Shown: positions 19,737 to 29,374, counted from the stretch's first letter. The stretch: 64,000 nucleotides of DNA from Pseudomonas japonica (GCF_900188455.1 NZ_FZOL01000004.1:1-64000), one strand, 5' to 3'. Translations and numbers: made by a program. The notes: a model not told the origin generated them from the letters alone.

Positions 19737-20681
19737 ATGTCCAATCGTCTTCCCCCGCTGTACGCCCTGCGCGCGTTCGAGGCCGCCGCGCGGCACAGCT
19801 CGTTCACCCGTGCGGCGGATGAGTTGAACATCACCCAGAGCGCGGTGAGCCGGCACATTCGCACCCTTGAAGAGCATTTCGCCTGTCGCCTGTTCGTGCG
19901 CAACGGCCGTAGCCTGCAGCTCAGCGAGGCGGCGCGGCTGCTGCTGCCTGGCGTGCGCGAAGGTTTCGCCGCGCTGGAGCGGGCCTGCGGCACCTTGCGC
20001 AGCGAGGAGGGCGTGCTGCGCATGAAGGCACCGTCGACCCTGACCATGCGCTGGCTGCTGGCGCGGCTCAGCCGCTTCCGCCATCTGCAGCCGGGCAACG
20101 AGGTGCAACTGACCAGCGCCTGGATGGATGTCGATCATGTCGACTTCAACCAGGAGCCCTTCGACTGCGCGGTGCTGCTGGGCGACGGGCATTTTCCGCC
20201 GGACTGGGCGGTGAGTCGGCTGTTCCCGGAGCTGCTGGTGCCGGTGGGGGCCCCGGAACTGCTTGAGGAAGGTCCATGGACCGTCGAGCGTCTGGTCGCC
20301 TGCGAACTGCTGCACCCGACCCCGGACAAGCGCGACTGGCGCACCTGGCTGGCGCGCATGGGCTTGAGCGAGCAGGTCTCGCTCAAGGGCGGTCAGGTGT
20401 TCGACACCCTGGAACTGGGCATGATCGCCGCGGCACGGGGTTATGGCGTGTCCATGGGCGATCTGCTGATGGTCGCCGAGGACGTGGCCCAGGGGCGTCT
20501 CAGCCTGCCGTGGCCAGCAGCGGTGGCCAGCGGGCTGGATTATTACCTGGTCTGGCCGCGCACCCGCCCCGGCGGCGAGCGCCTGCGTCGGCTCAGCGAT
20601 TTCCTGCAGGGCGAGGCGCGTGCGATGCGCCTGCCGGAGGTGGAGATGCTGCAGGCAAATGACGTCAGCAGCGGCGAGTGA
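19737..20681 (+). CDS. LysR-family regulator (GcvA-like)
   Basis: This 314-residue DNA-binding regulator has an N-terminal winged HTH (RAFEAAARHSSFTRAADELNITQSAVSRHIR) and a LysR substrate-binding domain. The start ATG 19737 has an ideal AAGGAGG 6 bp upstream. It is divergent from the MATE pump, a usual arrangement for a LysR protein and its target, so control of the pump is a fair inference. It is convergent with hglS, whose stop lies 10 bp beyond its own. The inducer is unknown. Confidence 0.85.
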   Translation: MSNRLPPLYALRAFEAAARHSSFTRAADELNITQSAVSRHIRTLEEHFACRLFVRNGRSLQLSEAARLLLPGVREGFAALERACGTLRSEEGVLRMKAPSTLTMRWLLARLSRFRHLQPGNEVQLTSAWMDVDHVDFNQEPFDCAVLLGDGHFPPDWAVSRLFPELLVPVGAPELLEEGPWTVERLVACELLHPTPDKRDWRTWLARMGLSEQVSLKGGQVFDTLELGMIAAARGYGVSMGDLLMVAEDVAQGRLSLPWPAAVASGLDYYLVWPRTRPGGERLRRLSDFLQGEARAMRLPEVEMLQANDVSSGE

Positions 20682-20691
20682 TCGGGTCAGG

Positions 20692-22080
20692 TCAGGCCAG
20701 CGCCGACAACCCCAGGGCTGCGGCGCACGCGCTGAGTGAGCGCCGCTCAGTCTCGGCATACAGCGCCAGTTCATCCTGTACCCGCTGCCCCAGCGCTTCC
20801 TCGAATGCCTCGCGGTTGGCGTTGCTGCCATATTCCGCCTGGCCGTCATCGCCAAGATTGGACTGGAAGATCCCGGCGGCACTGACTGGCAGGAAATCCT
20901 CGTAGACCAGCGCTTCGTAATGCACATGCCCAGCGTCGATCAACCCTTGCAGCGTGGTCGGTCGTTGCGCCGTGTCACGGGCGGCCAGGCCCTTGTCGGT
21001 GACGAAGTAGCGGAAGTACGCCAGCCCTTGCTCGCGCATCTGCCGCAGATCATCGGGGAAGGCGCTGAACTGTTCGGCCAGCAGGCTCATGTAGCGCTGC
21101 GCATTGTGCTCCACCGGCGCGCCACCGAGCGCCTCGCGGGTGGCATCGAGCAACTGGTCATAGAGCTGCCGACCCTTTGGCGTCAGCGCCGCGCCACGTT
21201 GCTCGATCTCGCCGAAACGCGCGGTGTGGCTGCCGTCGGCATCACGGAACGCGATGGATTCCTGCAGTGCCTTGAAGCTGGTCTGGCGCAGCAGGATCGG
21301 GTGACGGCGGGTTGGTGGACCTTCGATCACGGCCTTCGGCGCAATGCCCTTGGTCGGCATGCCCAGCTGGATCAGGTCGATATCCAGGGTACGCGGGGTC
21401 AGGTGGTTGATATGCGGGCCCTTGAAGGCCACCACGTCGGCGATCAGGCGGTGTTGGTCGTGCAACTGCTGGTACTGCCCCGCGGTCACCGTGGCTTCAG
21501 GGTGCCAGCGGAAGGTGTGCAGGGCTTCGCTGACGAAGGCCTCGGCATCCGCGTCGCTCAGGCCGCCATCGCGCTCGCTCTGCGCAATCAGCTCCAGCAG
21601 GCGGGGTGTGAAGATCTGGCGCTCTTGCAGAATCGAAGCGGCCAGTTCGCGCAGGGCCGGGTCGTCGATCAGTTCCAGGCGCAGCAGCGAGGTGAAGACC
21701 CGGAACGGACTGACATGCAGGGACTGCTCGTGCACCGGGCGGAACGCCGTGGAATGCACCGGCACCCCGGCGGAGCTGAGGTCGTAGTAACCCACCGGGT
21801 GCATGCCCATCACCGCGAACAGCCGGCCGATGGTCGCCAGTTCGGTCGCCGTGCCGACGCGGATGGCGCCGTGGCGTTCCTGGTCGAGGCGCTCGATCTC
21901 CCCAGTCCAGCGCAGCGCCTCGGCGACCTCGGGACGCGCCGCCATCACCTGGCGATTGACCTCGCTCACCAGCGCCAGCAGCGTGCCGTAGAGCGGAACC
22001 TCCTGCTTGTACATGAGCGACATGGCGGCGGAGAACCGCGCGCGGATGTTGTCCGGGCTGACGAAATCTTGAGCGGGCAT
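20692..22080 (-). CDS. hglS: 2-oxoadipate dioxygenase/decarboxylase (HglS, DUF1338)
   Basis: This is a 462-residue DUF1338 (YdcJ/HglS) protein. The P. putida homologue is a non-haem iron enzyme turning 2-oxoadipate into D-2-hydroxyglutarate, a late step of D-lysine breakdown. Start ATG 22080 (MPAQDFVSPDNIRARFSAAM) has AGGAAG 6 bp upstream. The neighbourhood strengthens the call: amaB (piperideine-6-carboxylate dehydrogenase) and amaA (pipecolate oxidase) follow beyond a LysR gene, the same cluster as in P. putida. Confidence 0.88.
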   Translation of the reverse strand: MPAQDFVSPDNIRARFSAAMSLMYKQEVPLYGTLLALVSEVNRQVMAARPEVAEALRWTGEIERLDQERHGAIRVGTATELATIGRLFAVMGMHPVGYYDLSSAGVPVHSTAFRPVHEQSLHVSPFRVFTSLLRLELIDDPALRELAASILQERQIFTPRLLELIAQSERDGGLSDADAEAFVSEALHTFRWHPEATVTAGQYQQLHDQHRLIADVVAFKGPHINHLTPRTLDIDLIQLGMPTKGIAPKAVIEGPPTRRHPILLRQTSFKALQESIAFRDADGSHTARFGEIEQRGAALTPKGRQLYDQLLDATREALGGAPVEHNAQRYMSLLAEQFSAFPDDLRQMREQGLAYFRYFVTDKGLAARDTAQRPTTLQGLIDAGHVHYEALVYEDFLPVSAAGIFQSNLGDDGQAEYGSNANREAFEEALGQRVQDELALYAETERRSLSACAAALGLSALA

Positions 22081-22177
22081 CGCTGGCTTCCTGGTGAGTG
22101 GTCGGGCACTCATACATGAAAGCGAGGAATGCTGATCGACTTCAAGCGAAAAAAAGTCGAGCAGTCATTCCAAAAAT

Positions 22178-23077
22178 TCAGGTTTTCTCGGCCGCTACCT
22201 GTTCCGCGATCCAGTCCACCAGGCTACGCACCTTGGGCACCTCGGCGGCGTGCTCGGAGAAGGCGAGGAAGTGCGCGCCATTGCTGCGCATGCGATGCGG
22301 CCAGGGCACCACCAGCTTGCCTTCGGCCAGGTCGGCAGTGGCCAGGTAGCTCGGCACCAGGGCCACGCCGCAACCCGCCTGGGCCGCGCTCAAGCACATA
22401 TGGAAAGTGTCGAAGCGCGGGCCGTGGTAGCTGTTGGGCGAATGCAGGCCCTGTTCGAGAAACCACTCGTGCCAGGCTTCAGGGCGTGTGGTGCTCTGCA
22501 GCAGGACCTGGTCGGAGAGTTCGCTGGCGTCGGTCAGTGTGCGCCCCTGCAGCAGCTCAGGCGCGCACACCGGCAGTACCTCTTCGCCGAACAGCTCGAT
22601 GCAGGTCGCCCCCGGCCAGGTGCCCTGGCCGTAGAAGAACACCACGTCGGCCTTGGCCTGGAGCAGGGAGAACGGCTCCATCTCGTTGCGGATATCCAGG
22701 TGGATGTTCGGGTGACGCTTGCCGAAGCCTTTCAGGTGCGGGATCAGCCAGCGCACGCCGAAGCTCGGCTGGGTGGCGACCTTGAGCACTTCGGTCTGTT
22801 CGCCGTAGGACATGATGTAGCGGCTGGACATGTCGACCTGGGTCAGGATCTTGTTCACCTCGGCCAGGTACAGGGCGCCGGCCGGGGTCAGCTGCAGGCG
22901 GCGGCGGATGCGCAGGAACAGGTGATGGCGCAGCATCTCCTCCAGCTGCGCCACCTGTTTGCTCACCGCGCTCTGGGTCAGGTGCAGTTCCTCGGCGGCA
23001 CGGGTGAAGCTCAGGTGCCGGGCGGCGGCTTCGAAGCACTGCAGGGCGGCCATCGAGGGCACCAGGCGTTTGGACAT
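22178..23077 (-). CDS. LysR-family regulator, likely of lysine/pipecolate catabolism
   Basis: This 299-residue LysR protein has its HTH at residues 8-67 (MAALQCFEAAARHLSFTRAA, then LTQSAVSKQVAQLEE) and a GcvA-type effector domain. Start ATG 23077 has GGAG 8 bp upstream. It lies between hglS (same strand) and amaB (divergent, 140 bp away), so it is well placed to control one or both. The effector, perhaps a pipecolate or aminoadipate intermediate, is inferred from context only. Confidence 0.83.
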   Translation of the reverse strand: MSKRLVPSMAALQCFEAAARHLSFTRAAEELHLTQSAVSKQVAQLEEMLRHHLFLRIRRRLQLTPAGALYLAEVNKILTQVDMSSRYIMSYGEQTEVLKVATQPSFGVRWLIPHLKGFGKRHPNIHLDIRNEMEPFSLLQAKADVVFFYGQGTWPGATCIELFGEEVLPVCAPELLQGRTLTDASELSDQVLLQSTTRPEAWHEWFLEQGLHSPNSYHGPRFDTFHMCLSAAQAGCGVALVPSYLATADLAEGKLVVPWPHRMRSNGAHFLAFSEHAAEVPKVRSLVDWIAEQVAAEKT

Positions 23078-23216
23078 AGCGGCATCTCCAGGCCGAAGGA
23101 TCATTACCTGACGGAATGATGTGCGGAATAAACGTCGTTTGTTGCCGTGTAGTGATCGGATTAATACTGATCCACGACAATGATTACAACCTCTCACCGC
23201 CTTGCAGGAGAACAAA

Positions 23217-24707
23217 ATGGTTGATGGACTGCTTGACCGCCTGGGTGTTCCGGCCAGCGCCTACACCACGGGCAACCATCCCGTTCATACCCCGATCGAT
23301 GGCAGCGTGATCGCTTCGGTGCAACTGGAGCCGGCGGCTTCGGTCGGGGCCAGGATCGCGCACGCCCAACAGGCGTTCGAAGCCTGGCGCAACGTGCCGG
23401 CGCCGCGTCGCGGTGAGTTGATCCGCCTGTTCGGCGAGGTGCTGCGCGAGCACAAGGCCGACCTTGGTGAACTGGTCTCGGTGGAAGCCGGCAAGATCAC
23501 CCAGGAAGGCCTGGGCGAAGTGCAGGAAATGATCGATATCTGCGACTTCGCCGTTGGCCTGTCGCGCCAGCTCTACGGCCTGACCATCGCCTCCGAGCGT
23601 CCTGGCCACCACATGCGCGAAAGCTGGCATCCGCTGGGCGTGGTCGGGGTGATCAGCGCGTTCAACTTCCCGGTCGCGGTGTGGGCGTGGAACACCACCC
23701 TGGCGCTGGTCTGCGGCAACGCCGTGGTGTGGAAACCGTCGGAGAAGACGCCGCTCACCGCGCTGGCCTGCCAGGCCCTGTTCGAGAAGGCCCTGGCCAG
23801 GTTCGGCGATGCGCCGCAGAACCTGAGCCAGGTCATCATCGGTGATCGCGACGCGGGCCAGGCGCTGGTGGACGATCCGCGCGTGCCGCTGGTCAGCGCC
23901 ACCGGCAGCACCCGCATGGGGCGTGAAGTCGGTCCGCGGGTCGCCGCGCGCTTCGGGCGCAGCATCCTCGAACTGGGCGGCAACAACGCCATGATCCTCG
24001 CCCCCAGCGCCGACCTCGACCTGGCCGTGCGCGCCGTGCTGTTCAGCGCCGTCGGTACCGCCGGGCAGCGTTGCACCACCCTGCGCCGGGTGATCGTGCA
24101 CCGTTCGGTCAAGGACGAAGTGCTGGCCCGGGTTCAATCCGCCTACGGCAAGGTGCGTATCGGTGATCCCCGCGACGGCAACCTGGTCGGGCCGCTGATC
24201 GACAAGGCCTCGTTCCAGGCCATGCAGGACGCCCTGGCGCGTGCGCGCGACGAGGGTGGCCAGGTGTTCGGTGGCGAGCGTCAGCTGGCGCAGCAGTACC
24301 CGAATGCCTACTACGTCGCGCCAGCCCTCGTCGACATGCCGGGGCAGACCGAGGTGGTCCGTCACGAGACCTTCGCACCAATTCTCTATGTGCTGACCTA
24401 CGATGATTTCGAGGAGGCGCTGCGCCTGAACAACGAGGTGCCGCAGGGCCTGTCCTCGTGCATCTTCACCACCGACCTGCGCGAGGCCGAGCGTTTCCAG
24501 AGCGCGGCAGGCAGCGACTGCGGCATCGCCAACGTCAATATCGGCACCAGCGGCGCGGAGATCGGTGGCGCCTTCGGTGGCGAGAAGGAAACCGGCGGCG
24601 GGCGTGAGTCGGGGTCGGACAGCTGGAAGGCCTACATGCGCCGGCAGACCAACACGGTGAACTACTCCCGTGAGTTGCCGTTGGCCCAGGGCATTGTGTT
24701 CGACTGA
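23217..24707 (+). CDS. amaB: L-piperideine-6-carboxylate / aminoadipate semialdehyde dehydrogenase
   Basis: This 496-residue NAD(P)-dependent aldehyde dehydrogenase has the catalytic set N150 (ISAFNFP), E252 (LELGGNNA) and C286 (GQRCTTLRR). In P. putida, AmaB oxidises piperideine-6-carboxylate to 2-aminoadipate in the D-lysine (pipecolate) route; the family also includes human antiquitin. Start ATG 23217 has AGGAG 6 bp upstream. It is followed by a REP pair and then amaA on the same strand. Confidence 0.9.
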   Translation: MVDGLLDRLGVPASAYTTGNHPVHTPIDGSVIASVQLEPAASVGARIAHAQQAFEAWRNVPAPRRGELIRLFGEVLREHKADLGELVSVEAGKITQEGLGEVQEMIDICDFAVGLSRQLYGLTIASERPGHHMRESWHPLGVVGVISAFNFPVAVWAWNTTLALVCGNAVVWKPSEKTPLTALACQALFEKALARFGDAPQNLSQVIIGDRDAGQALVDDPRVPLVSATGSTRMGREVGPRVAARFGRSILELGGNNAMILAPSADLDLAVRAVLFSAVGTAGQRCTTLRRVIVHRSVKDEVLARVQSAYGKVRIGDPRDGNLVGPLIDKASFQAMQDALARARDEGGQVFGGERQLAQQYPNAYYVAPALVDMPGQTEVVRHETFAPILYVLTYDDFEEALRLNNEVPQGLSSCIFTTDLREAERFQSAAGSDCGIANVNIGTSGAEIGGAFGGEKETGGGRESGSDSWKAYMRRQTNTVNYSRELPLAQGIVFD

Positions 24708-24713
24708 TCGGAC

Positions 24714-24818
24714 TGGGACCGCCTCGCGGTCCTTCGCGAGCGAGCTCGCTCCTACAGGAATGGGTGAGGTTGACTGTAGGAGCGAGCGTGCTCGCGAAGG
24801 GCCGCACAGCGGCCCCAG
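24714..24818. repeat. REP-type inverted repeat pair
   Basis: Two elements of the GAGCGAGC/GCTCGC(T) variety face each other between amaB and amaA. They differ in the core from the 'GCGGGCAAGCC' variety seen elsewhere in the window. Confidence 0.75.
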
Positions 24819-24853
24819 ATAACAAAACCAATATCTGCTCCGGGGACCCACCC

Positions 24854-26143
24854 ATGCCCGACCTGCGTCAACAATGCCTGTGGGAATACATCACCCCACC
24901 CGAGGCTTCCGCTTCGCCATTGGCCTCCGCGGCCGTGGCCGACGTCTGTGTCATCGGCGGCGGCATCACCGGGCTCAGCGCCGCGCTGCACCTGCTCGAA
25001 CAGGGCAAGTCCGTGGTCCTGCTGGAAGCCCGTGACATCGGCAACGGCGGTTCCGGGCGCAACGTCGGCCTGGTCAACGCCGGCACCTGGATCCGCCCCG
25101 ACGACGTCGAAGCCACCCTCGGCCAGCAACAGGGCAGCCGCCTGAACAAGGTCCTGGGCGAGGCGCCCGCGGAAGTCTTCGCCCTGATCAAGCGCCTCGG
25201 CATCGACTGCCAGGCGCGCAACGAAGGCACCCTGCACATGGCGCACAACGCCACCGGTGTCGCCGACCTGCAGGCCCGCCACGAACAATGGACCCGCCGC
25301 GGCGCCGATGTCGAACTGCTCAGCGGCGCCCGCTGCGAGGAATACTGCGGCACCACGCAGATCTCCGCCGCGCTGCTCGACCGCCGCGCCGGCACCATCA
25401 ACCCCATGGCCTACACCCGTGGCCTGGCCGCGGCCGTCGAGCGCCTGGGCGGGCGGATACATGCGCAGTCCCCGGTGCAGGGCCTGGAGCGCGCCGGCAA
25501 CCAGGGCTGGCGGGTGAACACCGCGAAAGGCTCGGTGCAGGCGGAGAAAGTGGTGATCTCCACCGGCGCCTACACCGAAGGCGACTGGACCGACCTGCAA
25601 CGCCATTTCTTCCGCGGCTACTACTACCAGGTCGCCTCGGTGCCGCTGCACGGTGCCGCCGCCGACAACGTGCTCAAGCACGGCCAGGGCTCCTGGGACA
25701 CCCGCACCGTGCTCAGCAGTATTCGCCGCGACGAGCAGGGCCGCCTGCTGCTGGGCAGCCTCGGTCGGGTCGACAACAAGCCCGCCTGGTTCATCCGCAG
25801 TTGGGCCGACCGCATCCAGAGCCACTACTTCCCGCAACTGGGCAAGGTCGAGTGGGAAATGCACTGGACCGGCTGCATCGATTTCACGCCGGATCACCTG
25901 ATGCGCCTGTTCGAACCGGCGCCAGGGATCGTCGCGGTCACCGGCTACAACGGCCGTGGCAACACCACCGGCACGGTGATCGGCAAGGCCTTCGCCCAGT
26001 TCCTGCTGGAGGATGATCCTGCCGCATTGCCGATCCCGTTCTCGCCGATGAAACCGGTGGCGGTGCCGGCGCTGCGCACCGGCTTCTACGAGACCGGGTT
26101 CTCGCTGTATCACGCCGGGCAGTGTCTGCGCGTGGTGCTCTAG
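24854..26143 (+). CDS. amaA: L-pipecolate oxidase (FAD-dependent)
   Basis: This 429-residue DAO-family flavoprotein has an N-terminal FAD site (VCVIGGGITGLSAALHLLE, then LLEA) and a C-terminal FAD loop (GYNGRGNTTGTVIGKAFAQF). AmaA of P. putida oxidises L-pipecolate to piperideine-6-carboxylate, the substrate of AmaB encoded just upstream. Start ATG 24854 was chosen over an upstream ATG at 24764 that lies inside the REP element. Its stop TAG and the stop of the convergent channel gene share the palindrome CTAG. Confidence 0.88.
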   Translation: MPDLRQQCLWEYITPPEASASPLASAAVADVCVIGGGITGLSAALHLLEQGKSVVLLEARDIGNGGSGRNVGLVNAGTWIRPDDVEATLGQQQGSRLNKVLGEAPAEVFALIKRLGIDCQARNEGTLHMAHNATGVADLQARHEQWTRRGADVELLSGARCEEYCGTTQISAALLDRRAGTINPMAYTRGLAAAVERLGGRIHAQSPVQGLERAGNQGWRVNTAKGSVQAEKVVISTGAYTEGDWTDLQRHFFRGYYYQVASVPLHGAAADNVLKHGQGSWDTRTVLSSIRRDEQGRLLLGSLGRVDNKPAWFIRSWADRIQSHYFPQLGKVEWEMHWTGCIDFTPDHLMRLFEPAPGIVAVTGYNGRGNTTGTVIGKAFAQFLLEDDPAALPIPFSPMKPVAVPALRTGFYETGFSLYHAGQCLRVVL

Positions 26144-27573
26144 GCCTTGCGCTGCAGCCAGTTGAGGAACCCGCCTTTCTTGATCGTGGCGGGCTTCTGC
26201 AACAGCAACGACTGGCTGTTTTCCTGGCGAAAGCGCTGCAGCTTGCTCAGCGCCGCCTTCACCTCGTCGCGCTGCTCCAGGCAACTGCGGACCTCGGCCT
26301 TGTCGATGCGATAGAGCAGGCAACTGGTCAGGCTGCGGAATTCGGCGCTGGACGCGTCACCGTCGAGCAGGCCCTCGACCCCCAGCACCTCGCCCGGCCC
26401 CATGCGTCCGGCTTCCAGCAGGCGCTCGCCGTCGCGGACCGAGGCCGAGATCACGCCGGTACCGATCACCAGGACGTGCGCGGACGCCTCGTCGACGCCG
26501 AGGATCACCTGGTCCGCCGGGTACTCCACGGCGATCATGCGCTGGCTGAGGCTGTCCTTTTCCTCGCTGCTCAGGGCGCGGAAGATGCGCACGTCCTCCA
26601 GCAGACTGCGCTGGCGACTCCAGGGGCGCAGATCGCTGTCCGGGTTCCAGATCACGCCGGCGGCGACCAGGTGGCGGTGGGCCAGGTCGAACATCTGGTT
26701 GCGCACACTGGTTTTCTGGCCCATCGAGGCGACGAAGCCGCTGGCTTCGTATTCCACCGACTCCAGGCTGGCGGTCTTGATCGTCGCCTTCGGCGCGGGG
26801 TTGGTCAGCAGCGCGCTGCTGCCTTGCAGGGTTTTCTCCAGGGCATCCAGCACCTTGCGCGGGCGCACGCTGGCCGGTACCACCACGCTGATCGACACCC
26901 CGTGAACATCGTCGGGCCGGCTGAAATTGAGCAGCTTCGCCTTGGCCGCCACCGAGTTGGGGATCACCGCCATGCTGCCGTTGCCGGTCAGCAGGCGGGT
27001 GGCGCGCCAGTCGATATCGATCACCTTGCCCTCGGTGCCGTCGATGCTGATCCAGTCATCGAGCTGATAGGGGCGGGTGGTGTTGAGGACGATGCCGGAG
27101 AACACATCGCTGAGGGTGCTCTGCAAGGCCAGGCCGATGACGATCGCCATCACCCCGGAGGTCGCCAGCAGGCCCTTGACCGGCAGCTGCATGACATAGG
27201 CCGCGGCGGCGACGATCGCCACCAGGAAGATCACCGCGCCGAGCACGTCCTGGAGCAGGCGGCCGGTGTGGCCGCTGCGGGAAATCAGGACCAGGCCGAG
27301 GACCACGGTGAGCGTGCGCGCGGCGAACAGCCACCAGACGATCTCCAGCACCGTCGCCACCAGGTTGCGCGCCACGTCGTCGGGCCAGGGCGGGGGTTGC
27401 AGGGGGCTGATGCCGGCGCTGATCAGCACCGCCGAAAACAGCAGGAACGCCAGCACTCGGGACGCCGTGCGCCAGTTGCGCTGTTCCAGGGGAATGGCGC
27501 GCCAGAGCAGCAGGTCGAGCAGGAGCAGGGTGATGCTGATCAGCAGGGCGTGGTCCTGGATGAAGGCGGGCAT
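26140..27573 (-). CDS. MscS-family channel with C-terminal cyclic-nucleotide-binding-type domain
   Basis: This 477-residue inner-membrane protein has four or five N-terminal helices and then the MscS pore and beta domain (GLLATSGVMAIVIGLALQST, IVLNTTRPYQLDDWI). A Crp/cNMP-type sensor domain follows, about residues 325-450 (ADQVILGVDEASAHVLVIGTGVISASV). The combination suggests a ligand-gated rather than purely tension-gated channel. Start ATG 27573 (MPAFIQDHALLISIT) is chosen over an upstream in-frame ATG that lies within a REP element. Confidence 0.85.
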   Translation of the reverse strand: MPAFIQDHALLISITLLLLDLLLWRAIPLEQRNWRTASRVLAFLLFSAVLISAGISPLQPPPWPDDVARNLVATVLEIVWWLFAARTLTVVLGLVLISRSGHTGRLLQDVLGAVIFLVAIVAAAAYVMQLPVKGLLATSGVMAIVIGLALQSTLSDVFSGIVLNTTRPYQLDDWISIDGTEGKVIDIDWRATRLLTGNGSMAVIPNSVAAKAKLLNFSRPDDVHGVSISVVVPASVRPRKVLDALEKTLQGSSALLTNPAPKATIKTASLESVEYEASGFVASMGQKTSVRNQMFDLAHRHLVAAGVIWNPDSDLRPWSRQRSLLEDVRIFRALSSEEKDSLSQRMIAVEYPADQVILGVDEASAHVLVIGTGVISASVRDGERLLEAGRMGPGEVLGVEGLLDGDASSAEFRSLTSCLLYRIDKAEVRSCLEQRDEVKAALSKLQRFRQENSQSLLLQKPATIKKGGFLNWLQRKA

Positions 27574-27600
27574 GGGGATCTCACAGTGCGGGGTGCTTTT

Positions 27601-27722
27601 TGGGACCGCTGTGCGGTCCTTCGCGGGCAAGCCACGCTCCTACGGGGGGGGCGGCAAGACCCCGTTTTACGCGATGACCCCGTAGGAGCGTGGCTTGCCC
27701 GCGAAGGACTGCGAAGCAGTCC
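27601..27722. repeat. REP-type inverted repeat pair
   Basis: Two inverted copies (GGGACCGCTGTGCGGTCC... and ...GGACTGCGAAGCAGTCC) flank a ~20-bp spacer containing a run of eight G residues. They lie directly upstream of the channel gene. Confidence 0.8.
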
Positions 27723-28079
27723 CCGACTGCCTCAACTGTCATTCGAAACAACAGATTTCACAATGCCCTGTAGCCGTTTTCTGTCAGTCGTTTCTGAATC
27801 ATACTTCGCGGCCTGTTGCTCTGTTGCGCCGGCCTGGCCGGCTGCCTAGGCTCCGACCCTCATTGGTTTCAATGACCGGGTGTCGCAGCCTGGAGCAATA
27901 GTCACGGTTTGCCTTGCAGTTTCGTTCTCTCTGAAGGGCGAGATCTGTCCATGGCGGCTGTGCGTGGGGCACCTTCGGGTGCGCCGGTTCCTATTGCCCG
28001 GTCTGCGAACCCACGTACAGCTGCCACCTTTCGTTTCGCAGCGCTTCGGTGGCAGCTCAACCGCAATAGGAGTTGCGCA
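27723..28079. other. Intergenic region without a supported gene
   Basis: About 360 bp between a REP pair and the DUF6124-like gene. Small open frames exist on both strands but none has a good ribosome-binding site. The last 100 bp probably hold the promoter of the gene at 28080; GGAG lies 7 bp before its start. Confidence 0.5.
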
Positions 28080-28397
28080 ATGAAAAAGCCCGTCCCCGAT
28101 CCGCCGCCCTTCGATTTCTCCCGGTTCAGCACCTCTGGTACGTCATTCGGTCCGCATGATTTCCATGGCAACTGCATGTTCATGGTGCGTGAGGGCATTT
28201 GCACTGAAGACGCGCTGGTCCATGCCTGCCTGCTGCTCAGCTGCCTGCGGGCCTCCGCCTGCGATGCCGCGCAACACCTGACCGCCAACGATCACGCCCT
28301 GGTGATAGGCCTCGCCCAGCAGGCCGAGATGGCCAAGGCGCTGGTGGACTCGGTGCTGGCGGGGTTCATTCGGAACGGCAGCAGCAGGCAAGAGTAA
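28080..28397 (+). CDS. Small hypothetical protein (DUF6124/DUF3077-like)
   Basis: The 105-residue protein (MKKPVPDPPPFDF...) matches in style the short Pseudomonas family with a proline-rich start and a helical ALVHACLLLSCLRASACDAA core followed by LTANDHALVIGLAQQAEMAKALVD. These proteins are common, often multicopy and of unknown function. GGAG lies 7 bp before the ATG. No neighbour suggests a role. Confidence 0.6.
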   Translation: MKKPVPDPPPFDFSRFSTSGTSFGPHDFHGNCMFMVREGICTEDALVHACLLLSCLRASACDAAQHLTANDHALVIGLAQQAEMAKALVDSVLAGFIRNGSSRQE

Positions 28398-28446
28398 TCA
28401 GTGCCCTGATTCGAATGTGCCAAAAGTGATGAACGTCGAAACGAAA

Positions 28447-28683
28447 CTAAGGTTTCTCTTTCCGGTTTCGATGTTGCGCCACGGACTCTCTCAGCCACGC
28501 GGCATTCTTTTCGTTGCCGAGCAAATAAAGCGTTTCGACCAGTGAGTTGTGCTCTCTCAGCGAGAGCATGACCACGGGTTCTCCATCTTCGCGAGTAATC
28601 ATTATGGGTTTCTGCTCCCGACAGACGTCGCTCAAGGTCTGACCGAATCGGTTTAGTGCTTCATCAATAGTCAGTGATTTCAT
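28447..28683 (-). CDS. Phd/YefM-type antitoxin-like protein, solitary
   Basis: The 78-residue protein reads MKSLTIDEALNRFGQTLSDV with REDGEPVVMLSLREHNSLVETLYLL, the N-terminal DNA-binding fold and dimer strand of Phd/YefM antitoxins. Start ATG 28683 has AGGAG 7 bp upstream. No RelE or Doc-like toxin is adjacent: the gene lies between the DUF6124-like gene and the comM fragment. It may be an orphan antitoxin or a regulator. Confidence 0.7.
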   Translation of the reverse strand: MKSLTIDEALNRFGQTLSDVCREQKPIMITREDGEPVVMLSLREHNSLVETLYLLGNEKNAAWLRESVAQHRNRKEKP

Positions 28684-28718
28684 CACATTGCTCCTTTTCC
28701 ATTATCAAACCCAAAGTG

Positions 28719-29374
28719 TCACTCCTGCCCCGCCGGCCGATACTGCAATGCCTCGGCCAGATGCTCTCGCCGAATGTTCTCCACCTCCTCCAGATCCGCC
28801 AGCGTCCGCGCCACCTTGAGCAGCCGGTGTGCTGCCCGCAGCGACAGGGTCAATCGTTCGCAGGCCGTTTCCAGCCACTGCTCATCGGCTGTGGATAACC
28901 CGCAATGCCGGCGCAGGCCGGGCAGGTCGAGAAAGGCATTGGCGCAGCCCTGGCGCTGTTGTTGCCGCTCGCGGGTCAGCGCGACCTGCCGGGCCAGGGT
29001 GGCGCTGTCGGGGCCGTCGTTGTGGGTGGGCGAGAGCGCGGTGGCTTCGCGGGCAACGGTGAGGTGCAGGTCGATGCGATCCAGCAGCGGGCCGGACAGC
29101 TTGTTGCGGTAACGCTGGACCATTTCGCTGCTGCACCGGCAGCGCCCGGTGGGATCGCCGAGATATCCACAGGGGCAGGGATTCATCGCCGCCACCAACT
29201 GAAAGCGCGCCGGAAAACGCACCCGGTCCCGTGCCCGCGCCACCACGATCTCGCCGGATTCCAGCGGTTCGCGCAGCACTTCCAGGACCCGGCGCTCGAA
29301 CTCGGGAAGCTCGTCGAGAAAAAGCACCCCGTGATGAGCCAGGGTAATTTCGCCTGGTGTCGGACGAGAACCAG
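28719..29374 (-). pseudogene. comM: comM, C-terminal fragment cut by the transposon
   Basis: The fragment encodes the last ~218 residues of the Mg-chelatase-like AAA+ helicase ComM (SRPTPGEITLAHHGVLFLDE, then NPCPCGYLGDPTGRCRCS and the C-terminal HTH-like helices). Walker B is LFLDELPEF. The frame enters directly from the transposon end, so it has lost its start and the Walker A half, which lies 24.8 kb away at 54202-55047. ComM extends strand exchange in natural transformation, so this strain probably lacks that function. Together the halves give 500 residues, the normal family length. Confidence 0.92.
29370..29374. repeat. Left target-site copy ACCAG
   Basis: These five bases lie directly outside the left end. 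The right flank has ACCAC, so four of five match. Tn7-type elements make 5-bp duplications; the mismatch probably arose by mutation after insertion. Confidence 0.7.

Noticed and set aside
23184..26323. Long minus-strand frames opposite amaB and amaA
   Set aside because: Both + strand genes show complete catalytic motifs, and the frames run into REP elements.
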